In this document: positions 1-11,760 of the stretch, piece after piece
How positions within the stretch are numbered: position 1 is the first letter of the stretch
Layout of the letters: each line of letters begins with the position of its first letter
Source: Histoplasma ohiense
Taxonomy: Eukaryota; Ascomycota; Eurotiomycetes; Onygenales; Ajellomycetaceae
Direction: 5' to 3'
DNA length: 64,000 nucleotides
Assembly: GCA_017607445.1 (NCBI GenBank)
Contig: JAEVHH010000004.1
Location: 5,828,001 to 5,892,000 of the forward strand
The notes under the pieces: generated by a model
Database searches by the model: none
Seen by the model: only the letters and a program-made list of their open reading frames with translations
Told to the model about the DNA's origin: nothing
Translations under genes and position numbers: made by a program

Positions 1-1
1 C

Positions 2-838
2 CTAGGTAATCCATGCCAGTTTGAGAAACCGAGGATGGAACCACTAGCTAGATGGACAAGTAGCCCGGGCCATAGTGGAAATCCAAGAATGATTCCCAAT
101 CCGGGGTCAAATTTCGTCCCGCACTATATGTCGCTCAGCAACCACACCTTGTCGGAGGGATATGGACCACAATATTCACCAATAACGCCACCTTCGTTCC
201 CAGCTCGATGCGAGCAAGAAGAAAACAAAACACTTGCGGGGAAACTAGAAGGATATGCCAGAGAACCCAATGACAACCAGGGTGGACCGCGTCTCTTAAT
301 CACGACTAGTAATCCAACGCCAAATAATGCTCATATGCCGGGGGTTGCAACAACTACGTTTTGCTCTCAGACCACTAATGCAGAGGGAACATGCGCCAAA
401 GAGGTCTCTCTAAATGCAGTACAAAGCTTAGTATCACCTGTACCAGAACTAGATATGACGGAGGTAAAGGGCGAAAGTACAGTTACATTTAGTGGGAAGG
501 ATAAACACAGCTCGTCGCCAACCGAAACAGCTGTGCTCCCAAATGTGGACACCGTGCTCTCCTGCCCAAACGAAAACCCTCCAGATCTACCAAGCGCGGG
601 TCTTTCAGGCGCAATAAGCTTAGGGAAGATGGAAGGACCCCGGAAAAAGAGAAATAGAAGGTATGGTCATGGGTGGACGAAGAAAAAGAAGTGTCCAGGC
701 AAAACGGTCCAATTACCGACATGCGTTGAAACGACAACAGAAGAGTGCACAAAGAAAACTATGAAGCGCAATACTCTTGGGGTGGACGCTGCTAATACTA
801 GAAGAAGAAGTGAAAGAATCAATAAGCAGGAAGCATGA
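2..838 (+). CDS. Unknown basic, low-complexity protein (5' end cut by window edge)
   Basis: The reading frame is open from base 2, and the first in-window ATG is at 35, so the gene may begin outside the window. From that ATG it runs 267 codons to a TGA at 836-838. No enzyme or fold motif is visible. The first two thirds is rich in Ser, Thr, Pro and Asn and looks disordered. The C-terminal third is strongly basic, with GPRKKRNRR and TKKKK around residues 202-222 and a final TRRRSERINKQEA, compatible with a nuclear-localisation or DNA-binding tail. No full AT-hook core (RGRP) is present. It lies upstream of, and on the same strand as, the SNF2 ATPase gene. A nuclear role is a guess from the basic tail only; I do not recognise the family. 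Confidence 0.55.
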   Translation, partial: LGNPCQFEKPRMEPLARWTSSPGHSGNPRMIPNPGSNFVPHYMSLSNHTLSEGYGPQYSPITPPSFPARCEQEENKTLAGKLEGYAREPNDNQGGPRLLITTSNPTPNNAHMPGVATTTFCSQTTNAEGTCAKEVSLNAVQSLVSPVPELDMTEVKGESTVTFSGKDKHSSSPTETAVLPNVDTVLSCPNENPPDLPSAGLSGAISLGKMEGPRKKRNRRYGHGWTKKKKCPGKTVQLPTCVETTTEECTKKTMKRNTLGVDAANTRRRSERINKQEA

Positions 839-2122
839 ATTGGATACCGGGCGTTTTTGTCAGATGCATGATGGCTGGGGACAGATTGGAAAGTCTAGAA
901 TAACCTTGAATTCCATTGTTGGCGCAATATACCTGCACTCTGCTTGGTTGGATTTCTGGATCTATTTATCTGCTTGTTTACTATCCTCTCCTCTCCTTTG
1001 TTTTTTTATTTCCCTTTTCTTTTTCGTTGCTGTAATATTTGAGGGATACAGTCCATTTGAGAGCAGTCAGTGTCATCAGCTATTGGGTCAGATAAAGGAG
1101 TCGTTCTCTTAAAGAAAAAAAAGATAAAAGATAAAAATAATGAACGAATGAATCAGACCCTGATATGTCACTGCAGGAACCTATGTGAGTGGATTCCGAA
1201 CAATTTCCTACAGAATTTTGCTTCGCCTCGGCTCCTGCTTGCTAGCTATTTCCCATCAACAGGAGATACTCGATAAGATAGCCTGTATTGCCTTCATACT
1301 TCAGCTCAGGGTAAGGGAAGCGTGTCCAGGAGTTAGATCCTCTACACCCATAAAAGGTCAAGCTACATGCTGGCCCGTGGTACATAATAGTACGATTTTG
1401 TAGCTGCACTCGCAGCAAAATGGTGATCTGGGAGACGAACATCTTTTTCCCCTGTCATGCAAGTAAGGAGGACACAACACCACTAACGGCGCTACACCGT
1501 TCGGGTCACAACATCACATACAGTGGATGAATCCGGAAGCGCGCAAACTGCGGTTGTATACGGCATGGCTTGATTAAGTGGTGTTGGACAACCTGTGCAG
1601 CTGGACAGAGCAAAATCCAGCACAGATCCAAATAGTATATATATATAGGCGTGGTGGTCTGGCCTAGCGTTCTGCTGGGAGAGCTTTCTCGCTGACGTAA
1701 TGCGCGACTATTTCGCGCCTCTAACCCAACCACGCGTAAAGTGGCGGACGACAGCAGCCGAGACGGAACTGACAGGCAAAGCAAAAGAGCACGCCTTGCT
1801 CAATTCCAGCTTGCACGCTGGCAGAAGCAGGTTGTTTTGGCTGTTCGGTAACAAGGTTTCCTTGATGCACGGTGAGTTTTCCTTAACCCCTCGCTACTAT
1901 CAATGGCAGTCATAAATGGCAGTGTGCTTCGAAAAATAAAACCTAATATATACCATTAGAGCAGGAATTCTGAATAAGGATTTAACGTAATTGCTACACG
2001 AAAGCTATTCATTCTGACCGTTGACGCTCTTAAAGAAACTCGCCAGTGGGACCCTTTTAAATACTTTCGACCACACCATCACTTCTACGGCAGATTGCCT
2101 ACGAAGTGGCTATACGTCGCCA
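839..2122. other. Intergenic: 3' flank of unknown gene and promoter/5'UTR of SNF2 gene
   Basis: I see no convincing coding sequence. There is a TATATATATA stretch near 1638-1648. A GTGAGT near 1870 could be a donor of a 5'UTR intron for the SNF2 gene. The SNF2 frame is already open from about 2021, before its first ATG at 2123, so an upstream spliced start cannot be excluded. Confidence 0.4.
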
Positions 2123-5050
2123 ATGTCTAGCAGTTCGGCTAATTCACCACGAAACTCCCTTGGAGCATCCACCCCTCAATCATCTCCTCCCATCGTTGAC
2201 TCACCGGGCAAAGGAGATATGGATATATCCAAGGTGAAAGTAGATTCCGCTCAAGAACATGAAGAGCAGAACGAAAATATGGAGGAAGATGACGAGGAGG
2301 GCATGGATATCAAGGCTAAAGCTTTAACCAAGCTGCTTAAGACAAGCTCTGTAAGTTCCTTTTCGTTTTTGCTTGCTTGCCGCCATCTGCTATTTAGCGG
2401 TCACCTTAAAGCCACTGGCTGCTAATCAAATGAAAAGGTATTCGTGGCGATTATGGCAGATAAAATGAAAGACCAGCAAAGAAAACAGAAAGAAGAAGCC
2501 AAACGGAAACTCGCAAAACAAGCTGCGGTGGCAATGAAGAACAAGTCCTCTATCACAACAACTGAGAAGAGAGCCACCCGAGGAAGCGACAAGCCATCCC
2601 AGGCAGAACAAACACCTGCCAGCGATTTTAAAAGTCGTAGCTCAGAAAAAGTGGTAAAGGAAACAAAGTTGCCGACGAGGGGTCGTCCTCCAAAAAGTAC
2701 CGCCGGAAATACCATCTCGAAATACTTTAAGAAAGCCGATATACAGATCTCAAAGGATAACCCTACAGTCCAAGAGGCTTTGGAAGAAGCCGCAGAGGAA
2801 TATGAGGCGAAGCCTACTGCAATAGGCGAGCAGGATCTAGTAGCTACCCAACAGCCAGCACTAGTAACCGGTGGCCAAATGAGGGAATACCAACTAGAGG
2901 GTCTGGAGTGGCTGAAATCCCTCTGGATGAATGGCCTTTGTGGTATCCTTGCTGATGAAATGGGCCTGGGAAAAACAATCCAGGCTATATCTTTGATAGC
3001 ATTTTTTAAAGAGCACAATGTTTCTGGCCCATTCTTGATCGCTGCTCCGCTTAGTACAGTTAGCAATTGGGTCGCCGAGTTTGCGCGCTGGACACCTGGT
3101 ATTGAGACAGTGCTTTATCACGGTAGTAAAGAAGAACGTGCCGAGATTCGAGATCAGCGGATGAAACTACAGGACCAGAAAAAGCAGGATTTTCCCGTTG
3201 TGTGCACATCCTATGAGATTTGCATGAACGACCGGAAGTTTTTGGCGAAGTATCAGTGGAAATATATCATTGTGGTGAGCTCATGTCAATCTATGCCATA
3301 TCAGATGTCTTTTTAACGGATTTTAATTTCTTTTTACAGGATGAAGGACATCGGCTAAAGAACCTGAATTGTCGATTGATCAAAGAACTCCTCACCTATA
3401 ATTCTGCGAACCGTCTCCTCATCACTGGAACACCTCTGCAAAATAATATCGCTGAATTATGGTCTCTGCTTCATTTCCTCCTTCCCGAAGTCTTCAATGA
3501 CCTAGGTAGCTTTGAGAGCTGGTTCGACTTCTCTTCCGTCCTGGATAACAGAGGCCAAAAAGCGGTTGTGGAGCGGCGTAAACGCAACCTCGTGTCTACC
3601 ATGCATGCGATATTAAAACCATTCTTACTCCGACGAGTGAAGACGGACGTTGAATCATCCCTACCTAAAAAAAGGGAATACATACTATACGCACCGCTAA
3701 CGCCTGAGCAGAAAGATCTATATCTTGAAATTATGAACGGCTCTAGTAGGGCATATCTGGAAGAAAAAGCAGCTGAGAGGATCAATGCCAGAAATGGCAC
3801 TCCAAAGACGTCACGATCCGAAAGCCTGAAACGTAGACCCTCCAACAGTGGATCCTCGACCCCAAATAAGAGCTTGAAATCCAGCCGTGAATCTACACCC
3901 GGAAGCACTTTAGGCTCTGCAAGGCGGAGAAAGGGTCGTCTGAGCTATAAGGAGGTCAGCGATCGAGAGTTTAACGCTAGGCTGCGGCGACTAGAACAGG
4001 GGATTGAATCTGAACTAGAAGAATCAGAGCAGAGTGAAAGCGAATTGGAGAGGATTGAAAAGGCCAAAACGGCTCAACTTGCCAGTAAGCATAACCTTTC
4101 AACCCTGCGAATCTATTACCAGACGTGGTTTCATCCTTTTTCTAAATTTCCGTCTTTTAATATCTACAGAAAGGGAAATTGCTTCTAAAAAGCTCCAAAA
4201 CCCCGTGATGCAGGCCAGATTAGCCTGCAACTCACCACACAACTTCTACTGGCCTTGGGGTGACGACCCATCCCACATCGACGACACCCTCATTACCTCG
4301 TCGGGGAAAATGCTCCTCCTCGACCGGCTCATTCCCTGCCTAATGTCCAAGGGCCACAAGATCCTCATATTCTCCCAATTCAAAACCCAACTCGATTTGC
4401 TGCAGGACTACGCAACCTACCTTCGCGGGTGGAACTGCTGTCGCATTGATGGCGCTGTCAGCCAAGTTGACCGCCAGTCACAAATCCAAGCCTTCAACAC
4501 GGACCCGGACTACAGAATTTTCCTCCTAAGCACTCGCGCTGGTGGCCAAGGCATCAACTTGACAGCAGCGGACACGGTTATCCTTTTTGACTCTGACTGG
4601 AACCCGCAACAGGACCTGCAAGCGCAGGATCGCGCACACCGCATCGGCCAGACTAAGCCGGTTATTGTCTATCGACTTGCGACGAGGGGTACCGTCGAGC
4701 AGACGCTACTCGAAAAGGCAGATTCAAAACGTAGGTTGGAAAAATTGGTCATTCAAAAGGGGAAGTTCAAAAGTTTGCTGGAACCTGGCTCTGCTGCTGC
4801 TCCTTCTGAGGCGGAAGAGTTGCGGAAAATCCTTGGAGATGCTGGGTTTGAGGTTTTAGATCTTGGTGGTGGTGAAGGGGCGACGCCGGAATCTCTCCTG
4901 TCGCAACGCGACCTGGATATATTGACTGATCGTAGTGATGAGGCATATGAGAGGGCTGAGAAGGGCCTGGATAAGGGGGGTAATAGCTTCTTTGCTGTGG
5001 AACCCAAGAAAGAGGCGGAGGGCATGATGGCTGAGATTACCAGTAGATAA
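2123..5050 (+). CDS. irc5: SNF2-family chromatin remodelling ATPase, IRC5/HELLS (LSH) type
   Basis: Four exons: 2123-2350, 2438-3274, 3340-4084, 4170-5050 (896 residues). Introns are GT-AG and all junctions keep frame. The N-terminal region is acidic and Ser-rich, then follows the LTKLLKTSSVF...MADKM block typical of LSH/IRC5 proteins. SNF2_N carries Walker A DEMGLGKT near residue 249, a DEGH box at 356-359 split from the preceding beta strand by intron 2, and TGTPLQNN. A charged Ser-rich insert (about 435-600) separates it from Helicase_C, with SQFKTQLDLL, STRAGGQGINL and the arginine-finger motif QAQDRAHRIGQ near 753. The family uses ATP to slide nucleosomes; IRC5 also affects cohesin loading and HELLS DNA methylation. 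The start is the first in-frame ATG. Convergent with END3. Confidence 0.9.
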
Positions 5051-5577
5051 TTAGATTGGTTAGAAGAGGATCGACTTGGCATCATTTTTTATTTTTTGTA
5101 TTTAGAATTGGGTGCTCTGCCTTTGCTCTTTGTAAGAGCGGGTGTTTTCTATGGGGTACGGTGGTCACTTACAGCCTCTGGCAACGCATTTTCATCTATG
5201 TCAGTGAAGTTCCCGAAGTTCCTCAGGGTTTGACCAATTTCATCGAGATAGTTAGTTTCATGTCATACACATCTGAGCTCAGCGGCAATGCAAATAAGAA
5301 ACAGGGGAGGAGCAATGATTAAATCAAAGGAAGACCCAAAAATATACAAATTGGATATTCTCCAACCGTTCCAATTCCGTTTCGGCTGCGCAGAAAAATG
5401 TCAAAAAGAACTCATAAATGTTATCAACGCTTAAACGGTGGAAGAAATGAAGACATGGTATAATATGTACTAGTTACAGGTAGGAAAAGAAGGGGAGGCC
5501 CTCGACTTGACAATCGAAAAAGCTCAAAGAGGAATTTCTTCACCTCTACCTCTCCCTCAATGCCGCACCATACCACG
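5051..5577. other. Convergent 3' ends of irc5 and end3
   Basis: About 530 bases between the stop codons of two convergent genes. It is AT-rich with no supported reading frame; it most likely holds the two 3'UTRs. Confidence 0.5.
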
Positions 5578-7032
5578 TCACCGACTCCGTTTCTCCTCCC
5601 GAATCTGGTCCTTTAACTCAGTCAAAGTCTCATTCCTCTTCGCCAAATGTGCCCTCAAGCCTTCCACCTGGTCGCCAACCGTCTTAACATCCTCCCTCAA
5701 CCTCTCCAGGCTCTCCCCTTCTTTGACCTTACCTGTCCCCTCTCTAAGCTCCCGCAACTCCCTTTCTTTATATTCCAGCAACTGCAACGCCTCCTTCTTG
5801 ATGAGTGTCCAATTGGGCCCACCATTAACAGAGCCACCTCCACCTTTCCTCGACTCCATCGCGCCGTCAGCAGCCTCCAGCTTCTTTTCCAACTCCGCTA
5901 GCTCCCGCCGTAGTCGTACTTTCTCCCACTCCTGATCCTGTATGGTGTTGCTGAAATCCGTTCCCTGCGGGCGGTATGTAGTTCGTCCGCCAATGCCTAA
6001 CCGGCTGAGATAAGCGTCACCAAATTTAGCTTTACGGCCTGTGCTGGTATCTACATCTGTGTCAGCACCCCACCGCTGAGCTGGGCGGACGTTGTCGAGT
6101 TGGTAGTCGATTTTGTTGGATTCGAAAGAAGCGCGAAGCGAAGCGGGCACGGTGCGCGGGATACGGTAACCCTCATGTCTGTTGTTCAGGATGTGGAGGA
6201 AGGCGAGGGTAGCATCTTTGGAGATCGTGGAGGAGGCTGAGGGGTTGACGAGGTTCCAGGCGGAGCGGATGTCGGTGTCGGGTACGGCAAGGGAGTCGTA
6301 CAGGGGTTGGAGGGAGTCGACTGGAGTTGGAAGGAAGGCATCGAAATGTCAGCGGCTGTATTAGAAGGATATGGCGAGGGTTCATAAGTTATACCCACAT
6401 GTTATCTCCCCGCGATGGTTCCTGTTCGCGGAATATATCTCCTCATATTTGGATTTGTCTCCTGGGCTCATGTACCAGTCAAACCCATCCTTGAGGCCGG
6501 GAGTATCGTCTTCTTCCTCCACCCGTTCGAATTGTGGTTGCCTTCCCGTGAGGGCACGCGAAGCTTGGACAAGATGCGCCTTCGACTCTGGAATCAACCA
6601 ATCTGGTAATGAATGTGGCACATCGGCGTATTCCTAGGAACATCAAAGAAGGAAAAAAAAGAAGGAAAAATTCCAAGTTAGCCAGAACCACGCACGTATA
6701 TCCATATTCTGACCGATGTGCATACACTCTAAGAATGCCCGCATCGTATAATGTGCCCTTGGCCCCGTATAATATTCAAGAAGAATGCATACCCCATTCA
6801 CAAGATCAAAAATAAGCCTCATAGCCACGCAAAACTCCTCAAAATCCAACTCGCCATCTCCGTCAACATCTGCTAAATCCCACACCTTTTCCAGTTGGTC
6901 GTCTCGTAATCGGCTGTTCCTTAGGACTGTCGCGGCCTGCGCGTTGTTCAGGTGTGGTTGGCCATTGGAGAGCGAAGAGAAGATCTCCCAGTATCGCTCG
7001 ACTTCCCATTGTTCTATTTTCTTCTCGGACAT
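5578..7032 (-). CDS. end3: Actin cytoskeleton-regulatory complex protein END3 (EH-domain)
   Basis: Three exons on the minus strand: 7032-6793, 6633-6399, 6320-5578 (405 residues). The intron 2 acceptor was chosen at 6321 because it restores the conserved GEITFDSLQPLYDSL. The nearer AG at the end of CTAATACAG leads straight into an in-frame TGA. An EH domain opens the protein (IEQWEVERYWEIF), with a canonical EF-hand loop DVDGDGELDFEEF near residues 54-66. A second EF-hand/EH-like region follows around 130-230. The C-terminal third (about 290-405) is charged heptad-like coiled coil. END3 links Pan1 and Sla1 at cortical actin patches for clathrin-mediated endocytosis; the Aspergillus nidulans orthologue is SagA. 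The length fits filamentous-fungal END3. Confidence 0.93.
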
Positions 7033-7828
7033 GCTGCAGACGACGAGAGTGGCATTAGCGAGCGTTAAATAAATGGTACTTGGAATTGGAGGTAGGTTGG
7101 TCAGCTTTACGGTCTGGTAATACTTGACGTTTGGCAGCGGTTATCGGAGAAAATAATTCCCCGTGGATTCCCCAAGGACAAATGCTGGATACTAGGTAAG
7201 GGGTTTGATTGCGCATATCTAACCAATTTCAGGTATCTGTCAATTTTTAATTCCGCATATTTAAATTGAAATAGTCCTGTATAGACATATCTAACTTTGG
7301 TGGAAGGATGATAGATATCATGACAGAAAGGCTGTAAGCTTGTAGGAAAAAATATAGAGTAGGGATAGTGATGGTACATAATGTTAGACGATAATTAATA
7401 CACCCTCCATATGAGTGCGGCAAAATCAAGAATTCCAACCCGTAGACACCCGTGTTCAACTTCTGGACAACTGCAAAGCCCGGGGACAGAGAGATGGCAC
7501 AAAGTGATTTGCACAGCCACCACCCACTTAAAAATACACAAACAAATATTCCTATGTAAGCCATGAACCCCCTTCAAATCCATGAAACCCAATTCATATT
7601 TCATTCTCTAATTGATGATGTAGAAGTGAATTGATGGACGTCGAAAACGGCCGTACGAACACTGCAGTTCTTATGGTGTGTAAGCATGAGCGTGGGTTTT
7701 CAAAATGAGCTCCGCCTAAGAAATGCTTCTGCATGCGATTTCAGCTGGTAAAGAGTAAGCTGACAAGCTGACTTGCACAATGTCGGTATAGTCGGGCCGA
7801 ATAACCGGCTCCCGGAGTTCCAAGTGAA
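7033..7828. other. Intergenic: end3 promoter and 3' flank of KHE-family gene
   Basis: The region lies between the end3 start codon and the stop codon of the next minus-strand gene. It is AT-rich, with no supported coding sequence and no repeat of note. Confidence 0.45.
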
Positions 7829-8768
7829 TCAGGATGTTTTCTTTTCCTGATGGAGATGTTTTACTTGTCTCACTGCTCGCTCTACCTCTGCGGCGAGTTC
7901 ATGAGGTCCCAATATTTGAGCCAGTTGTCTGCCGTCGGATGCTTCTAACAGGATCACTTCGTTTGGGCAGTTGGCCTTGGAATTTGCTTCAGGAGGAACG
8001 GAGTTGTTGATCATCAGGCGATGGGCGTAAAATTTCTCCAAGGCGGGAAGAGACCTCGGTGTAACGAGGTTGTTGTCAAGTAGAAAGCAAAGGTGTTTTG
8101 AGCCGCTCAATGCTGGGTTTTTTGTGGTTAGTTTACACAGGTTTTACTCAAGGGATATTTTGGGGGAAACCTACCCCTCCAATGCGACCATCCACGGTAT
8201 ACGAAGTAGAAAAAGGGAATATTAGGGACGCTGGAACATGCGATCGAAAAAAAAAGAAAAATTTTGTAAGTCAGCGGGAGTATTGTGCAGCAATGCACAA
8301 GAGACTAGCAAATCCCAGGTGAAGTTCTCACAGAGGTATGAGTGCAACAGGCAGCATCAATGGCGCAATGAATATGCTCCAAAGCATCCGTCTCCGGTGT
8401 AAACGTTGTCTCGCGGTAGCCAAGTCTCTCAGCAAGTCCAGTACCTTGCTCTCCTGGATGATGCCCTTAGGGTAAACGAGCGAGACCTGGGTATGGGTCT
8501 GCAACTCCTCAGTTTGCCTCCTCGTGCTCAATGGAGGCACACTCTTCAGGCCCCATTCTTCGTATGGTATGCGCTGTAACACCCGGTTTCCATAAGCCAC
8601 CAACCTCTTTTTCCAGGCCTGCTCCGCCTGCTCCCACTTCGCCCAGGTAGTTGATGCTTTCTGAGTAATGCGGTCAAGACGGCTCAGCTCTTTCGCAGAC
8701 CGTGTGTCGATTCTTTTGCAATAAAGGAGAGATCGCCCCGTAGAGATGGGGAGGAGGTACAGCCGCAT
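7829..8768 (-). CDS. Mitochondrial K+/H+ exchange-related protein (Mit_KHE1 family)
   Basis: Three minus-strand exons: 8768-8332, 8230-8175 (56 bases), 8112-7829, giving 258 residues. The small middle exon restores the hydrophobic block PNIPFFYFVYRGWSHWRALSG, and both junctions keep frame. Family signatures are MRLYLLPIS at the N-terminus, RIPYEEWGLKS near 90, HRRRMLWSIFIAPLMLPVAL as a membrane segment near 127-145, then the second hydrophobic segment. These match the fungal family of yeast YDL183C, linked to a mitochondrial inner-membrane K+/H+ exchange activity. The N-terminus is basic and hydroxylated, as in imported mitochondrial proteins. The start is the first ATG of the frame. It is divergent from the SRF1-like gene, with a shared promoter of about 0.6 kb. 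Confidence 0.83.
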
Positions 8769-9388
8769 CGCAAAGATGCGGAGGTGCTAGGGGTTGACTC
8801 CGGGGGTGTGATGCGATGAGAGAAGATGCACGAGGCTAGTTTGACTCTGCGCGGCTGCAGGTCGCCTTTTGAAGGAGCATTTTCCACCTATATTGTCTAA
8901 CAGCCTAGAGCGGAAATTTTCTGTTGGGTCGAAGCTGGAGCTGTGATGTAATTTCTGTTGTTTGGGGCGCAGTCCAGAGGCCATCTCACGTCCAGTAGGA
9001 ATTAATTTTTCTTAGCTTAGCTTCAAATAAAAATGTTCAGGCTGTGGCTACATATTAGTTTTTGCCTGACAGGCACTAGGCACGTATTTGCCGCAAGGGC
9101 GATATTCTTAGCATCTCTCGAACGGGCCTGATCTGCTCCCAACATCATCACTCAATTCATCATCATCTTCTTCTCCACTGCTCGACGCTCGTTTCCCTAA
9201 TTTTCCATATTTCTTAACTTTTTGCCCTGCTTTCCCTGTTAATTACCACTCGCGTACCTCTCCAGGGGATTGTACCTCCGCTCTCATTGCGGCCAAAATC
9301 ATGGGAGGAAGCAATCGGCACCCCAATTGATTGTCAACTGTCAGCAACCACAGCCACGCCCTGGACGCAGAAGCTCTATCTCCGGGCA
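8769..9388. promoter_or_regulatory. Shared divergent promoter region (KHE-family gene / SRF1-like gene)
   Basis: About 620 bases between two head-to-head starts. The part near the plus-strand gene is pyrimidine-rich (CATCATC, TTCTTCTCC runs near 9150-9190), as in many fungal 5'UTRs. I saw no distinct operator. If the SRF1-like gene starts upstream of 9389, this region is shorter. Confidence 0.4.
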
Positions 9389-10698
9389 ATGGCAATATAT
9401 GGAGATTGCCTTTTACACCCCCAGCCTCTGGAAACTCAGAGTGGAGGATCGGCCAGAAGGAAGTCGGAGTTGTCGCTAGTAGACCCTCCCCTTGAGAGGC
9501 AGAAATCGGGCACGTCGGTTGCGCGATCGAGCGTAAACCGGGATGTGGGCCACTCAGGACTTCAATTTTCGCACGACCGGAGTTCCCTTCGGCCAAAGAG
9601 TAGAGCTCAATCGGTGGGGGTGAGCATCGGGACTCAATCTAATAACGTTTTCCGTACTGCGAGGACAATACCAGGTATAAACTCTGTCCTACCCAAGTAC
9701 TTCCCTTCACCTTGAGCCCGCAAACCTACTGACATCAAAAATCCTCTAAATAGCATGGGTGCGAATTGCGAATGAAACCACTGGCCTCCCGGCCCATTCC
9801 CATTTGGCTTCCCCAGAACTTGCAGGTGTCCGAATCGCCCAACACCACTACGTTCCTCGCGAAAAACAGCAAGCTTCATATACGAACTCTGGCTACACCA
9901 GAAAAGGCCCACGGGAATCAAGATGGAAAACATTTGCGAAAGCTAATGCATACCCGCGGCCGTCTACAGATCTGGAGGAGAAACTTGTTGATCACGACTG
10001 GCTAGACGAAAACATTGGAGATTATTCGGGCCCCTGGCTGGGCGATAGTACCAATGTAAATGACATAGAGAGTGGCCAGCAGGATTCCAAACAGCGGAAG
10101 GTAACGCGGTTGAGTAAGGTCCAGTCGAAGATCCTCCGAAGTCCCATTGTTCCTCTTTTAATCCGCCTTACGGTTTTTATCTTTTCGGTCATCGCCCTAG
10201 CTCTAGGTGGTTCTATCCATTCCTATGCCACTAAATATGGTCACTCGCAAGGCCCCTCTCCAGATTTGGCGATTATAGTAGATTCTATAGCTCTGGTCTA
10301 TCTAGTATATATTACTTATGACGAATACACTGGAAAACCTTTAGGGCTCCGGCCTGCCAAGGCGAAGCTGCGGCTTATATTCCTGGACCTGATATTCATC
10401 GTCTTTGCGTCGGCCAATCTCAGTCTGGCGTTTGAAAGTTTGTCAGATATCCAGAGCTCGTGTGGATCCGGGGAGATTGACGGAAAATTTGACCCAACAA
10501 ACTCAAGTATCTGCAATCTGCAGAAGGCGTTGGCTGCCGTATTGCTGATTGTACTGGTAGCATGGCTTACGACCTTCGCCATTAGTGTTCTAAGGTTTGT
10601 GCACCTTCCACATTTACACCCGCCCTTGTGTATACCCCGCCAGCGAAAGCATGTTAACAGATATCCTCAGGGTTGTGGAGCGAGTAACGGGCAAGTAA
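9389..10698 (+). CDS. SRF1-like membrane protein (regulator of phospholipase D)
   Basis: Three exons: 9389-9674, 9754-10594, 10671-10698 (384 residues from the first in-frame ATG). The frame is open upstream to about 9287 without an ATG, so the start is uncertain. The 28-base last exon ends RVVERVTGK-stop. The conserved fungal pattern is visible: IPAWVR after a Ser-rich N-terminus, a WLDENIGDY motif, then membrane segments near 215-240 (LIRLTVFIFSVIALALGGSI), 257-275 (LAIIVDSIALVYLVYITYDEY), the very conserved YTGKPLGLRPAKAKLRL, a segment at 295-315, and a last one near 350-370. Yeast Srf1 activates phospholipase D Spo14. Transfer of that function here rests on family resemblance only. Confidence 0.75.
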
Positions 10699-11254
10699 AC
10701 CTTTTCTATTTCGAAAGCATTTTTCTTTCCTGACCATCATTTGCTATTTTATTGTTATCACTACTATCATTATCTTCATAATTTAGTGAGTCTGCATATT
10801 TTCCTTTCATTTCCCTTGCAGGATTTTAAATGCATATTCTCATGCCAACTTTATATCCATTGCATCCTCACCCGTTCGTTTTTCGGATTTTATCCCTTTT
10901 TGATTTCATTCAAATCCATTTCTTATCTTCTTCGAATTTCCGTTTGGTTCATGTTTTCACCATATCACATTTTCCTTTTTGCGCAAAAAATGATAAGGGT
11001 TTAGATGCAACAGCAAACTTTAATTTCTTTGATTCCCCGAATGTATTTACTTTTGTGTAGATTTTCCAGGCATGGATTTCATTGTTTTTGTCCCTCACTT
11101 CTCATAACCCAAGGTTGATATACATCGAATAAGTTTCTTAAGTTACACCATCTACCAAAAAAAGAAAGTGAAAATGTGAGATGAAGGAAAAGACGGACTT
11201 CCCCTATGGCGACATCTACACACAAAAAGCCCATGAAATTGGCTCACACTTCAA
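10699..11254. other. AT-rich intergenic, 3' flank of SRF1-like gene
   Basis: The region is strongly T-rich (long TTC/TTT runs) and holds only short chance reading frames. I see nothing functional here beyond a probable 3'UTR. Confidence 0.4.
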
Positions 11255-11760
11255 TCACCAGCCAACAATCCCCATAAGCAGGTCCCTCTCAAACCAATCC
11301 GCTTCCTCAATCTCTGCCGAGTTATCTCATTCCTCTTTATCTCCATAGCACATATTCCACAGTTTCCCCATTAGATATGCACCAACCATCTTAACCCCAG
11401 CCTCATTATCGTGCAGCAGTCCACGGCCCAACCCAGCAGGGACAACCAGGAAATCCCTTTGAAACTACAGCGCCAAAGCGCTCTGGGTTATCTCCATGGC
11501 CGAATCATAGGTTTGCTTTGCCAGAGATGACGATTAGGACCGCGTGCGTGGTGGAGTGAAACTGGTGGTGAGGGTACATGGAAGGGGCAGGTCCATTGGG
11601 CCCCAGCGACGCAGGTTTCTGTCAGGTGTTGGCTGATTTCGGAGGCTGTGGTGGAGTGGTGGAAGCCGCTGCAGTAGATGAGAAAATGCTTATGGTGAAT
11701 GGAGGTGTTGTAAGGTGTGGTACCAGGGAGGGATTTGCTGGCGGCATACCCGTAAGGAGT
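11255..11760 (-). pseudogene. Decayed YjlB-type cupin gene
   Basis: Read on the minus strand, 11579-11430 gives a cupin start MYPHHQFHSTTHAVLIVISG, with the HxH-type metal ligands of the first cupin motif. It then hits a TGA where the family has Cys or Trp-like residues, continues FGHGDNPERFGAVVSKG, and loses frame. A different frame carries on with DFLVVPAGLGRGLLHDNEAG and VKMVGAYLMGKLWNMCYGD, then a TGA, then EIEEADWFERDLLMGI. So two internal stops and at least one frameshift break a recognisable small cupin (YjlB family, normally about 170-190 residues, function unknown). The N-terminal part, up to about 11760, is only weakly readable and also shifts frame. It lies between the SRF1-like and cullin genes. 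I saw no splice pattern that would rescue it. Confidence 0.7.

Noticed and set aside
2422..3066. 214-codon minus-strand frame
   Set aside because: It is antisense to the SNF2 ATPase exon 2; the sense strand is fully explained.
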